Assembly: GCA_030378005.1 (NCBI GenBank)
Contig: JAUCGF010000125.1
Span: 1 to 39,888, forward strand
Source: Desulfococcaceae bacterium HSG9
GTDB lineage: Bacteria > Desulfobacterota > Desulfobacteria > Desulfobacterales > JAUCGF01
Reading direction: 5' to 3'
DNA length: 39,888 bases
The first letter of the stretch is position 1. Each line of letters begins with the position of its first letter. The translations under genes were made by a program, and so were the position numbers. Under the pieces are notes generated by a model that was not told the origin of the DNA, did not search any database, and was given only the letters and a program-made list of their open reading frames with translations. Below, one piece after another: positions 10,501 through 18,602 of this stretch.

Positions 10501-12191
10501 AATATTCGCTCTGTGGCAGGATTTACAAAAATCACCTCTCCTCCATCCGCCTTTACTCTGACTAAGGCCTCATCCGCATTATCCGTCAATCGCTCATAGC
10601 TTTCTTTTTGCTCTAAAACCGCGATCTCGGTTTTCTTACGTTCGGTGATGTCCATATCAATACCATCAAAAAGAATAACATTACCCGTTGTCAGTCGAGG
10701 GCGTGATGTCATCCGATGCCACCGGATTTCTCCGGATTTTCGGCGAATCCTAATTTCTTGATCGAAAACATCCATCTCACGGATTGATTTTTCGCTAGCC
10801 AACCTCATCCCTTCGCGATCTTCTTCAACTACACGGTCGTAGAGCAGAGAAGCATCGGCAATAACCTGTTCTGCCGTGCATTCGTGCAGTTTTTCCACCG
10901 CACTGCTGACATACGTGAACCTGATTGTCCCGTCTGGCCGCACCATTAGCTGGTAGATTTGTACGGATGGCAAATTGTCACCAATGGAGCGCAAACGTTG
11001 CTCGCTTTCCCGTAGCGCTTCCTCCGCCCGCTTGCGCTCGGTAATGTCCGTGAAAATATATCCAAGTCCGCCACTGATTTTAAATGCCTTAATCTCTATA
11101 TGCTTCAGGCCGAATTTGGGATGCGGCATTAAGTTAGATATAAAAAATGGCTCGCCTGTTTCGATGACATTTTTGTATTTATCATAGCGACCCGTTTCTT
11201 TGAGATTTGGAACAATATCTAATATGTTCTTACCGATGACATCTTCCCGATCCAAACCGGTCATTTCCAAAGCAGCGCTGTTGATCTTAATGTAATTTAA
11301 TTCCGAATCAAACAAGATGAATCCATCGGTTGCGGAGTCCATAAAGCTGCTTAATCTTTCTTCACTTTTCCGCAGCATTTCCTCCACCTGCTTGCGCTTG
11401 GTGATATCCGTAATTACACCGCGAGTTCCGATAAATCGCCCTTTAGCAAGAATGGAGTGGTATGAAAAGCGAATCCACTTGATATCTAAAGATGATGTTA
11501 TTATTTGCATTTCTATTGTCCCGGAAAAACCTGAACGGGCAATATCAAAGTATTCTTTGTACATTCCAATATCATCGTCATACAAAAATTGAGTAAAGCA
11601 TTGTCCGACCATCGCTTTCGGATCATAGCCAAACATCACTGTGATTGCGGGGCTGATATATTCGATGATACCGTCTGCGTCTGTCTGATAAATGGCGTCA
11701 TTGATGGTTTCAACGAGATCACGATATATTTTCTCGCTCTCCCGCAAAGCATTTTTGGTTTGTTTAAGTTCGACGATTTTCCGCTCAAGTTGCTTCTGGG
11801 TGTGACGCAGGGCCAAATGCGTCTTCACATGCGCGAGCACCTCCTGTTCTTCAAACGGTTTGCTCAGGTAGTCTGCACCGCCGACATCAAAGGCTTTGAG
11901 CTTATCTTTCGTGTCATCTAACACGCTCATAAACAACACCGGAATCTCACATGTCCGCTCATCAGCTTTTAGCTGTTTACACAAATCATAGCCATTCATG
12001 TCGGGTAGCATAACATCCAACAGGATCAGATCCGGCAGCTTTTCTCGGATGGTACTTAACGCTAGTTCAGCGGTAATCGCTTGTCGAACCCGATACCCTT
12101 GTTCTCTCAAAATATGAGACAGCAGGTGTATATTTTCTCGTCGATCATCAACGATCAAAATGTTCGCTACGGGTTGCTTGAATGTATTCAT
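7593..12191 (-). CDS. giant hybrid sensor kinase REC-PASx6-GAF-HisKA-HATPase-REC
   Basis: This 1532-residue soluble protein has no membrane segment. In order I see: a receiver (phospho-acceptor D59 in ILLDV, KPF near 109); five PAS/PAC units, most ending in DIT(E/K)RK, from about 150 to 780; a GAF-like unit around 800-930 (ELNCLYSISKLVE ... ERLGKVVERK); a sixth PAS; a coiled coil; HisKA with H1085 (MSHELRTP); HATPase_c with an N-box (NLLNNAIKF), DTGVGI and GTGLGL; and a second receiver with D1373 (IFMDMRMP). A roughly 90-residue helical C-terminus (LPAEWIAEFRQAV ... RFDKLIALT) follows. The multiple PAS units imply cytosolic redox or ligand sensing, but no cofactor residue is assignable. The N-terminal receiver means another kinase can gate it. 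It is the last gene of the island's minus-strand run. Confidence 0.9.
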   Translation of the reverse strand: MNTFKQPVANILIVDDRRENIHLLSHILREQGYRVRQAITAELALSTIREKLPDLILLDVMLPDMNGYDLCKQLKADERTCEIPVLFMSVLDDTKDKLKAFDVGGADYLSKPFEEQEVLAHVKTHLALRHTQKQLERKIVELKQTKNALRESEKIYRDLVETINDAIYQTDADGIIEYISPAITVMFGYDPKAMVGQCFTQFLYDDDIGMYKEYFDIARSGFSGTIEMQIITSSLDIKWIRFSYHSILAKGRFIGTRGVITDITKRKQVEEMLRKSEERLSSFMDSATDGFILFDSELNYIKINSAALEMTGLDREDVIGKNILDIVPNLKETGRYDKYKNVIETGEPFFISNLMPHPKFGLKHIEIKAFKISGGLGYIFTDITERKRAEEALRESEQRLRSIGDNLPSVQIYQLMVRPDGTIRFTYVSSAVEKLHECTAEQVIADASLLYDRVVEEDREGMRLASEKSIREMDVFDQEIRIRRKSGEIRWHRMTSRPRLTTGNVILFDGIDMDITERKKTEIAVLEQKESYERLTDNADEALVRVKADGGEVIFVNPATERIFGYSLKEWLADKAHAFKIIHPDFMEKQQRVIEKINTTKRPFKDVELGWIAKDGRTIFMEHTIIPVLDKEGKIIYFEALGRDITERKQAKQVLIESEVKHRTLFESMSQGVVYQNADGHIISANSSAENILGVSLEQMTGRTSLDPRWRAIHEDGSEFPGKTHPGHVAMRTGKSVHNEIMGVFHPKANRYKWISIDAIPQFKKGNKKPYQVYATFTDITERKQAEEAICKLNKELEQKVIQRTHDLGQRVKELNCLYSISKLVETPDASLEEILQGTVNLISPFWQYSDITCARIIIEGRMFQTDNFKETIWKLASDILDKGEPIGSLDVYYLEERQVSDEGPFLKEERNMIDAITERLGKVVERKYAEEALLKSEKRLRTMIENSPLPMVITDANQDMEYFNDKFTELFGYTLNDVSTAEQWWQIAYPDENYRRSVQKSWMDAIEYAIAHDEDIEMQEWDLTIKDRTKRRCEFYMVPFEEFSLIIMNDITENINIQTELKEAKKAAETANKAKSAFLANMSHELRTPLNAILGFAQLMLRDSDLLPSQRKNMEIVNRSGEHLLMLINDILDMSKIEAGRSILRNRNFDLFQTLTNIEEMIRVRADAANLKFNVFRDNGVPQYIQGDDRKLRQVLINLLNNAIKFTEKGSVTLQIWGSGFKIHFKIEDTGVGIASSDLKAVFDVFKRTQSGLRNDEGTGLGLAISRKLVRLMGGDITVASEVGKGSVFTFHIPAEPADAAEIEVEPSVRKVIGLEPNQETYLILIVEDKWENRKFLAQLLQSAGFAVQEAVNGQEAIEMIAKERPHLIFMDMRMPVKDGFEATRIIKATPQGQKIPVIAMTASVFEEERTAILAAGCDEFICKPAHESEIFEAVKRHLRVRYIYEEPAEQDDVRKARTDLTLADLDCLPAEWIAEFRQAVKRGYRKPVLKLIEQIRPEKPDIAEALVKLTRDFRFDKLIALTSSPAKQYR

Positions 12192-12216
12192 GTCTCTCTA
12201 TCCTTCATAAGTGATT

Positions 12217-12315
12217 TCAGGGTATCAAAGCGGTATGCCGAGACACACTTGCCAGGGCCGCCACAATCTTATCAGCCGAGTATTTTAAAATATTTTGCGG
12301 CTTGCTTAAAATCAT
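12217..12315 (-). CDS. possible 32-residue coupled small ORF
   Basis: An ATG overlaps the stop of the upstream kinase gene in the coupled arrangement ATGA. It opens a frame encoding MILSKPQNILKYSADKIVAA and then LASVSRHTALIP before a stop at 12217. The peptide is amphipathic and its composition looks coding. It could be a genuine small protein, the remnant tail of a lost gene, or chance. I recognise no family. Confidence 0.25.
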   Translation of the reverse strand: MILSKPQNILKYSADKIVAALASVSRHTALIP

Positions 12316-14012
12316 CCATCCAACACATGCCGTATAGTCCTTGCAATTTGATTTCGAATAATCGGTTTCATGACCAACTCTTTGATACCGATTTCCTTAG
12401 CACGCTTTTCATCTGTCAGTTCACTGAAACCGGTACACAATATAACGGGCATGGCCGGTCTGATTTTCATGGCTTCAATGGCCAATTTGTCCCCGTTCAT
12501 ACCAGGCATGCGCAAATCGGTGATTATCAGGTCGTATTGATCCGGATTTTGCCGAAACGACTTCAGAGCCGCAAGCGCGTCATTGTGTGCGAAGACCGTA
12601 TAACCCAGTGTTTCCAAATTCTGATGAAGTAGCTCCTTTATCAGTTCCTCATCATCGACCACCAATATGGTCTCCTGGCCTCCGGGTGGCTGTTCAAACT
12701 CTTTTTTGATTTCTGTTTTGGCATCTTTTTTTATTTTTGGGAGAACAACGCAGAACATATTGCCTTTTTCCGGTTCACTTTCTACCGTGATGTCTCCGTT
12801 CAGGCTTTTGACGATACCGTGAACAACGGAAAGCCCTAAACCGGTACCTTCCCCTACTTTTTTCGTGGTAAAGTACGGATCGAAAATACGCTCCTTTATC
12901 AAACCGGTCATACCTTTTCCGGTGTCACTTACCGTCAGTTTTATATAAGGGCCGGTTTTCAAGTTTTGATATGCAGTGACTGATTGGTCATTTAGACGGA
13001 TGTTTTTCGTACTCACGGCAAGGATGCCCCCGTCCGTTTTCATCGCATGGAGGGCATTGGTGCAAAGGTTCATCAGTATCTGTTGGATAAAGCCCGGATC
13101 ACCCATAATGGTATCTGAATTGCCTTGTAAATTCTGGCGAATCTCAATGGCAGGAGGCAAGGAGGCCTTGAGGAATTTTGTAGTTTCTTTAACAATCGGA
13201 TGAATATTGATTGCCATCAGGGCGCTTCCTCTTTGACGGCTAAAGGTCATAATTTGCCTTACCAGAGCTGCGGCCCTTCTCACTGCTTTCTTGATCTGAT
13301 TCATGCTGTCTAAGGCCGGGTGGTTTTCTGAAAGTTGGCCAACTTTCGTAAACTCCGCGTATCCGCTGATAACAGATAGAATATTATTGAAGTCGTGGGC
13401 AATACCGCCGGCCAGAGTTCCGACGGATTCCAATTTCTGCACGGAGCGGAGTTGGGATTCACTTTCCCGCAGCGACATCTCGGCCTGTTTTCTTAATACA
13501 ATTTCGGATTTCAATTCTTCGTTGGCCTCTGTAAACATGGCTGTTCGCTGGTGAACACGCATTTCCAGTTCTTCATTCACTTTTTGTAATGCCTCCTCCG
13601 CCTTTTGGCGCTGCGTGATTTCATGTCGAAGGCGGGTATTCATATCCCGAAGGGAAAGATGGGTTTTGACGCGGGCCAGGACCTCTTCAACCTGAAACGG
13701 TTTGGTGATATAGTCCACGCCACCGCTATTAAAGGCTCTGATCTTATCAGAAGATTGACTCAAAGCACTGATAAAGATGATCGGGATAGCCTTCGTTTTT
13801 TCATCCGCTTTTAAACGGCGGCATACCTCATACCCATTCATATCAGGCATGCGTATATCCAGTAGAATTAAATCCGGCAAATCTGCGTTGCTCATTGTCA
13901 ATGCCGTGGGGCCGTCAGGTGCGCCACGTATATTATATCCATCTGATTCAAGCATTTCGGATAGAACCCGGAGGTTTTCCAGTTTATCATCTACTATAAT
14001 AATAGTATTCAT
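12312..14012 (-). CDS. hybrid kinase REC-coiled coil-HisKA-HATPase-REC
   Basis: This 566-residue cytosolic protein begins with a receiver (D52 in LILLDIRMPDMNG, K104 in TKPF). A long coiled coil (120-195) leads to HisKA with H206 in AGGIAHDFNNILS, the subtype often called HDFNN. HATPase_c shows an N-box (NLCTNALHAM), DTGKGM and GTGLGLSVVHG, and a C-terminal receiver carries D499 (IITDLRMPGMNG). There is no PAS sensor, so input probably arrives by phosphorylation of the first receiver. The ATG has a strong AGGAGG. Its receiver is very close to the one starting at 30084, including at DNA level, so the two genes are recent paralogues there. It lies 120 bases upstream of the giant kinase, presumably co-transcribed. 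Confidence 0.9.
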   Translation of the reverse strand: MNTIIIVDDKLENLRVLSEMLESDGYNIRGAPDGPTALTMSNADLPDLILLDIRMPDMNGYEVCRRLKADEKTKAIPIIFISALSQSSDKIRAFNSGGVDYITKPFQVEEVLARVKTHLSLRDMNTRLRHEITQRQKAEEALQKVNEELEMRVHQRTAMFTEANEELKSEIVLRKQAEMSLRESESQLRSVQKLESVGTLAGGIAHDFNNILSVISGYAEFTKVGQLSENHPALDSMNQIKKAVRRAAALVRQIMTFSRQRGSALMAINIHPIVKETTKFLKASLPPAIEIRQNLQGNSDTIMGDPGFIQQILMNLCTNALHAMKTDGGILAVSTKNIRLNDQSVTAYQNLKTGPYIKLTVSDTGKGMTGLIKERIFDPYFTTKKVGEGTGLGLSVVHGIVKSLNGDITVESEPEKGNMFCVVLPKIKKDAKTEIKKEFEQPPGGQETILVVDDEELIKELLHQNLETLGYTVFAHNDALAALKSFRQNPDQYDLIITDLRMPGMNGDKLAIEAMKIRPAMPVILCTGFSELTDEKRAKEIGIKELVMKPIIRNQIARTIRHVLDG

Positions 14013-14038
14013 TCACTTCCCTCCTTAATTTAAAAAAT

Positions 14039-14148
14039 AAGGACGAAATAACTTCCTTATTCTGGAGTGCTGACTTCAGTTTGCGATGCTGCGGCGCAAA
14101 CTGAAGTCAGCACTCCTCTTCTGAAAATGAGTAAGTTATTTTATCCCC
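14039..14148. mobile_element. MITE-like element with a 22-bp perfect hairpin
   Basis: The outer ends are inverted copies of a recurrent motif: AAGGACGAAATAACTT at 14039-14054 and AAGTTATTTTATCCCC at 14133-14148. Inside lies a perfect 22-base palindrome with arms 14064-14085 and 14095-14116 around a 9-base loop. It occupies the whole gap upstream of the hybrid kinase gene, and the hairpin could terminate or stabilise transcripts there. It contains no coding capacity. Confidence 0.6.
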
Positions 14149-14165
14149 ATTGCTAACGTCCCCAA

Positions 14166-15139
14166 TTATAGCAATTGTGACTTTTTATCATTTTTGGCCC
14201 CTTTTCCCGTTTGCGTCAGAGCGATTAATCTATCGAATCTGAAATCATTGGTCAATTTCACCAGAGCTTCGGCTATGGCTAGCTCTTCAGATCGAATCTG
14301 TTCGACAAGCTCAATAACCGGTTTTCGGTACCCTCGTATGACGGCTTGGGTGAATTCGGCCATCCATTCAGCGTTCAGGCAGTCCAAATCAGCAGGAGTA
14401 AGCTCAGTGTGAACCTTCCGAACATCTTTCTGTTCGCCAGATTCTTCATAAATATAACGAACTCTCAGATGGCGTTTCAGGGCATCGAATATCTCCGCCT
14501 CATTGGCCGGTTTGCGGATAATTTCATCGCAACCGGCTGCCAGGATAGCCGACTTATCTTCCTCAAAAGCCGAGGCCGTCAGAGCGATCACCGGTATTTC
14601 CAGGCCTTGCGGAGTTGCCTTGATTTTTCAGGTGGCTTCAAACCCGTCTGTCACCGGCATCCGCATGTCCATAAATATTAGATGGGGTCGCTCTTTGGCA
14701 ATCATTTCAATCGCTTCTTGACCGTTAACGGCTTCTTGGACAGCGAAACCTACCGATTGCAGCAACTGAGCCAGAAATGCCCTGCTTTGTAATAATATTC
14801 ATCAGTTGCCGACGATCGGAAGTATTTATTGATTTCACAGACAGCGAATGTGGACGACATCCAGACCGGTTCGAAATAGCCATCCGCCATGCAAACGTCG
14901 TTATGCTTTAAGAGAATGGGCTTCAGGTTCCGGGAAAAATAGGTGTGGATCGCCAGATTTTGGTCAAGTATGATCCGTGCTTTCAATCTGGCGTTATTTA
15001 AAGCCGCCTGTTTCATTCCATAATTCACCAAACAGATCATGACAATGGCCGCAAGGGCGAATATCAAGCTTGTAATGGCCATAATACGGGTGCTGATCCT
15101 GATATCGCCGTGTTTTATCTTTGTAGTTTGCTCTGTCAT
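14166..15139 (-). pseudogene. chimeric remnant: DUF3365 N-terminus joined to receiver C-terminus
   Basis: The first part starts at 15139 (MTEQTTKIKHGDIRIST) with one membrane helix and then a DUF3365/Tll0287-like sensor region (ARLKARIILDQNLAIHTYF ... FAVCEINKYFRSSATDEYYYKAG). Near 14780 this jumps, out of frame, into the receiver FLAQLLQSVGFAVQEAVNGQ, close to the second receiver of the giant kinase at 7.6-8.2 kb. That receiver has a TGA at 14630 after FEAT and then runs on through VIALTASAF to the same helical C-terminus (LNAEWMAEFTQAV ... RFDRLIALT). The remnant therefore lost its PAS and kinase middle by deletion. The original was probably a membrane-anchored, possibly haem- or redox-sensing hybrid kinase. 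Confidence 0.7.
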
Positions 15140-15279
15140 TTTCAGATCCTGTTATTTTACCGAGCGTTCAACTCTGAACCCTACCAAAAATTAAAGGAAT
15201 AATCAGTCTGTCACTTCTTCTGGAATCTCTTTATCTGAGATCGCGGCCGTTCCGTCCACAGGGGTCGTGATGACCCATT
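15140..15279. other. short gap with a possible coding remnant
   Basis: On the minus strand just after cheD, an open frame without a start codon reads KWVITTPVDGTAAISDKEIP and then EEVTD before a stop at about 15205. Its acidic end resembles in style the C-terminus of the neighbouring CheW (ATVDEETPDF), so it may be the tail of a lost cheW-like gene. This is weakly supported. Confidence 0.2.
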
Positions 15280-15837
15280 TTATTTAAACAGCGTCACATC
15301 AGACAGCCTTTTAAACTTTTTGCGCATCCTGTCAAGCTGTCTCATTTCTACTTTGGCGATTTCTTTGTAATGGTCGCTGTAAGTTCGTTTCAAAAAGACT
15401 TTTCCTGTATCGGTATGGAAATAAATTTTCCTTGTGGCATGGCCTCCCAGATCAGCGTTGATAATTTTGATTCCCTCTTTATTTAAAAATTTCTTTGAAA
15501 AATCAGCGTTTCGTTTCCCGATGCTGTCATTTTCGGGTATGGAGGGGATAAGGTGGGCTCCGCCGAATAGTTTTGCCTGAAGGCGGCAGCGGTCTCCACC
15601 CAGATTCATGATTCTATTGATCAAAAGTTCCATGGCGTTGATACCATATCTGGCCGACATATCAAAATTTTTAAGGTTCAGGGTGCCGGGCATGAGGATA
15701 TGGTTCATTCCCCCAATTCGCTGTACCGGGTCGAACAGGCAGACTGCAACACAGGAACCTAAAATTGTATTCAAAATCAAGGGGGCTTTACTGGCGTGGT
15801 ATTCACCCACATGCAGCGTCTTTTGTCGTTTTAACAT
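15280..15837 (-). CDS. cheD: CheD chemoreceptor glutamine deamidase
   Basis: This CheD has the catalytic cysteine in LGSCVAVCLFD (C29 from the ATG used here) and the catalytic histidine 17 residues later in GGMNHILMPG (H46), the same spacing as characterised CheD. The rest (LFGGAHLIPSI ... GGHATRKIYFHTDTGKV) follows the family, with a lysine-rich extension of about 35 residues at the C-terminus. It would convert specific receptor glutamines to glutamates, setting the adaptation state of the chemoreceptors encoded next door. An in-frame TTG at 15849 is an alternative start; I prefer the ATG at 15837, 14 bases after the cheW stop, although neither has a good ribosome-binding site, so coupling is likely. 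Confidence 0.9.
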   Translation of the reverse strand: MLKRQKTLHVGEYHASKAPLILNTILGSCVAVCLFDPVQRIGGMNHILMPGTLNLKNFDMSARYGINAMELLINRIMNLGGDRCRLQAKLFGGAHLIPSIPENDSIGKRNADFSKKFLNKEGIKIINADLGGHATRKIYFHTDTGKVFLKRTYSDHYKEIAKVEMRQLDRMRKKFKRLSDVTLFK

Positions 15838-15851
15838 GGATGCATGCAAAA

Positions 15852-16373
15852 TTAGAAATCAGGAGTCTCTTCATCCACAGTCGCTCCGGTTTCGTCCACA
15901 AGGGCAAGTTCATCACTTGAAAACACTCGGTCTATATCCAGAAGAATGAGGAATTGGTCGTCATGTTTACCGATTCCTTTGATGAACTCGGTTCGCCATC
16001 GGGACCCGATTTTCGGCGGGTCTTCGATCTGGCCGGGATCCATATCTATCACCTCGTGAACTGAATCGGCCATGGCGCCGAGCTGTGCCTGTTCGCCTTC
16101 CAGGGCCAGTTCCAAGACAACAATACGGGTATTGATGGTGTTTTCCGTTTTCGGCAAACCGAATTTCAACCGCAGATCAATGACCGGTACAACGCTGCCA
16201 CGCACATTGAGCACGCCTAGCATGAATTCCGGCGCACGGGGCACTTTCGTGATGTCGCTCAAGTCCAAGACTTCGCGGACCTGAAGCACATCAATGGCAA
16301 AAATTTCATCTCCCAGTTTGAAAGTCAGATACTGGTTCGTCTTGCTCACCACGGTTTTATTTTCTTTTTCCAA
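15852..16373 (-). CDS. cheW: CheW adaptor protein
   Basis: The CheW/SH3-like fold is clear: YLTFKLGDEIFAIDVLQVREVL, then VPRAPEFMLGVLNVRGSVVPVIDLR and FLILLDIDRVFSSDEL. It bridges CheA and receptors in the signalling array. The open frame extends far upstream into the end of the MCP1 gene, but AAGGAG lies 7 bases in front of a TTG at 16373, which gives a 173-residue protein of normal length; I take that TTG as the start. A duplicated copy of exactly this start region survives as a stub at 18491-18600. The gene sits 34 bases after MCP1 and 14 before cheD, so receptor, coupling protein and adaptation enzyme form one unit. Confidence 0.9.
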   Translation of the reverse strand: MEKENKTVVSKTNQYLTFKLGDEIFAIDVLQVREVLDLSDITKVPRAPEFMLGVLNVRGSVVPVIDLRLKFGLPKTENTINTRIVVLELALEGEQAQLGAMADSVHEVIDMDPGQIEDPPKIGSRWRTEFIKGIGKHDDQFLILLDIDRVFSSDELALVDETGATVDEETPDF

Positions 16374-16407
16374 GGTTGATTCTCCTTTTTCAGATTCTGC
16401 TCTGCGA

Positions 16408-18264
16408 TTAATATTCTTCAAACTCGTCGTCGATTTTATCATCTCTTTGTTTTTCATTTTCCAATCTGATTTTATACTCCGAATCTCCCGCTTTGCGGTA
16501 GATGTCTTTCGTACCATTCGGGTATTGTTGTATGGGAACGCCGGGTTTGTCAATTTCTGTGTGGGCTTGATGCTCCATCAATCTTGTATTCTCCATTTTT
16601 TGGAAAGGGGCTTCACGGTAGGCATGTTTGACTTGCCTTTTCCCGGAAACCGGCATATTTTCATCACCGATTTTGAAGAATGCGATTACATCCATCAAAT
16701 GATCGGCTTGGTTTACCATGCTTTCCGAACTCGCGGCCATGGCTTCGGCCGTCGCGTTCATTTCTTCGGATGTGGAAGACATTTCTTCGGATGCGGCGGA
16801 GTTTTGCTGGATAACCTGATCGAGTTCGAGAATTGAGCGGTTGATTTGTTCCGCGCCGGTATTCTGTTCGTTGCTGGCGGCTGAAATTTCCTGCACGAGT
16901 TGAGCGGTTTTTTGAATTTCCGGAACCAGTTTTTTCAGCATTTGGCCGGTTTTTTCAGCCGTATCCACGCTGGAATGCGAAAGCGTATCGATTTCACCGG
17001 CTGCGGTTTGGCTACGTTCGGAAAGTTTGCGCACTTCCGATGCCACCACGGCGAAGCCTCTGCCGTGTTCCCCGGCTCTGGCAGCCTCGATAGCTGCATT
17101 CAGAGCCAAAAGATCGGTCTGCCGAGCGATTTCTCCGATAATCAAAATTTTGTCGGCGATCTCCTTCATGGCTGACACCCCGGTTTCAACGGCTTTGCCG
17201 CTTTCAATGGCGTTTTCAGCGGACTGAGTGGCGATGGCATCGGTCTGTTTGGCATTATCCGAGTTTTGCCGGATGTTGGACACCATCTGTTCCATGGACG
17301 CCGAAGCTTCCTCGGCTGCCGCCGCTTGCTGGCTGGTACCCTGGGACATCTCTTCCGCACTTGTGCTGGTTTGCAGACTGATAGATGTCACCTGGTCCGC
17401 GCCGCTTTTCACCGTCAAGGCCATCTCTTTTACTTGGCCGGCTCCCGATCGAACGCTGGATACGACAGTTTTCAGTTTATCCACCATATCGCGCATAGCC
17501 ATGAGTAGCTGGGCGGTTTCATCTTTCCCTTTGATTTCGATATCCGTGGTCAATACACCTTGGGCGAGCTGATTGGTGATATCCACGGCCCTTCCCAGGG
17601 GCCGTGTAATTCCCCGGCTGATGATCAATGTAAAGATAATTCCGATAAAAAGTCCGATTCCTGTGATAATGGATAAAACACCCAGTGCAGTCTTATAAAT
17701 GGCTGAAGCATCTTTGCTGGATTTTTCCGCTAAACTCAGGTTGATCTCCTCAAGCCGATCAAGCACATCGCGCATCTGTTCGAATTTTATTGCAGCTTTC
17801 CCTAAGGTCAGATCAATTGTTGTCAGGCCTCCCTCACTTGTATCCTCTTTGCGGCTATCGACAACCTGAAGGGATAGCTTTTCCCATTCTTCCCTGGCAT
17901 TCTCATATTTTGTGAAAAGGGACTTTTCCTGATCTGTTGACGCCAGAGCTTTGTATTTTCCCCAACGCACTTGGGACTGTTTAAAGTTTTCGTGGTAATC
18001 TTCCAAAAACTTTTGAAACGCATCTGATTGTTCGTCGGTAAATACCATGGAACGTTCGGCTACGAGAAGCTGCTGAAGGTCCCGATCTGCTTCTAGCAGA
18101 TAATCCAGACTCGGCAAACTGACGGTGAATATTTCTTCAAGGTTCTGCTGTATGTGTTTCGTACTCCAGTATCCGGTAATTCCGATCAACACCATGAACA
18201 CAATCATTACTGCAAAACCGGAAAAAATCTTTCCTCCCACACTGATATCCTTAAAACGTTTCAT
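16408..18264 (-). CDS. methyl-accepting chemotaxis protein with 4-helix-bundle sensor (MCP1)
   Basis: This 618-residue receptor has TM1 at about 11-33, a helical 4HB_MCP-type ligand domain to about 190, TM2 at about 191-215, HAMP, then a cytoplasmic hairpin whose tip reads EIARQTDLLALNAAIEAARAG. A hydrophilic tail of about 75 residues follows the hairpin and ends in DDEFEEY, whose last five residues fit the aromatic-x-x-aromatic pattern of CheR/CheB docking pentapeptides. It would sense an external or periplasmic signal and control CheA. AGGAGG precedes the ATG. The signalling half and tail are nearly identical to MCP2, which points to recent duplication or gene conversion. Confidence 0.93.
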   Translation of the reverse strand: MKRFKDISVGGKIFSGFAVMIVFMVLIGITGYWSTKHIQQNLEEIFTVSLPSLDYLLEADRDLQQLLVAERSMVFTDEQSDAFQKFLEDYHENFKQSQVRWGKYKALASTDQEKSLFTKYENAREEWEKLSLQVVDSRKEDTSEGGLTTIDLTLGKAAIKFEQMRDVLDRLEEINLSLAEKSSKDASAIYKTALGVLSIITGIGLFIGIIFTLIISRGITRPLGRAVDITNQLAQGVLTTDIEIKGKDETAQLLMAMRDMVDKLKTVVSSVRSGAGQVKEMALTVKSGADQVTSISLQTSTSAEEMSQGTSQQAAAAEEASASMEQMVSNIRQNSDNAKQTDAIATQSAENAIESGKAVETGVSAMKEIADKILIIGEIARQTDLLALNAAIEAARAGEHGRGFAVVASEVRKLSERSQTAAGEIDTLSHSSVDTAEKTGQMLKKLVPEIQKTAQLVQEISAASNEQNTGAEQINRSILELDQVIQQNSAASEEMSSTSEEMNATAEAMAASSESMVNQADHLMDVIAFFKIGDENMPVSGKRQVKHAYREAPFQKMENTRLMEHQAHTEIDKPGVPIQQYPNGTKDIYRKAGDSEYKIRLENEKQRDDKIDDEFEEY

Positions 18265-18602
18265 TAAATGGCCCTCCTGTTTGTGAAAATTGGAAACAAG
18301 TCTGACAATTTCGATATTTCCACTTTAGTTAGTTATGAATTTTGGTGTTTCATTCCTTAATCACTCCACGCCTGCAATACTCGATTTCGACTGGCAAAGC
18401 ATCGTACACAGATTAGCGTTTGCGGTTGTCTGACTCGCTCAAGTGAGTTGCATGTTGCGGACTTCAAGTTCTATTCGGAGGCCTTTTTTATCATGATATG
18501 CCCCATCCGTCGTTATGAAATATACTTCCAAACCTATTGCTCATTACGGTTTTATTTTCTTTTTCCAAGGTTGATTCTCCTTTTTCAGATTCTGCTCCAC
18601 GA
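18265..18602. other. recombination scar of copied gene fragments
   Basis: No intact gene lies here. Three patches are copied from elsewhere in the window. 18396-18445 matches the 3' end of cheA plus flank at 23026-23075 with one mismatch. 18444-18482 matches the receiver/coiled-coil part of the sigma54 activator gene at 32252-32290 with two mismatches. From about 18538 rightward the sequence matches the cheW start and the MCP1 tail at 16349 onward. The first two patches join at a shared TGA. Confidence 0.65.
18491..18568 (-). pseudogene. truncated cheW start (duplicate stub)
   Basis: The same AAGGAG and TTG start as in cheW is followed by LEKENKTVMSN, which then diverges into RFGSIFHNDGWGIS and a stop. 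It sits directly after MCP2 in the position cheW occupies after MCP1. The natural reading is that an MCP-cheW pair was duplicated in tandem and this cheW copy was then deleted. Confidence 0.6.

Noticed and set aside
16294..16836. 180-residue plus-strand frame
   Set aside because: It is a shadow of the MCP1 tail and cheW start; similar shadows appear opposite every receptor.
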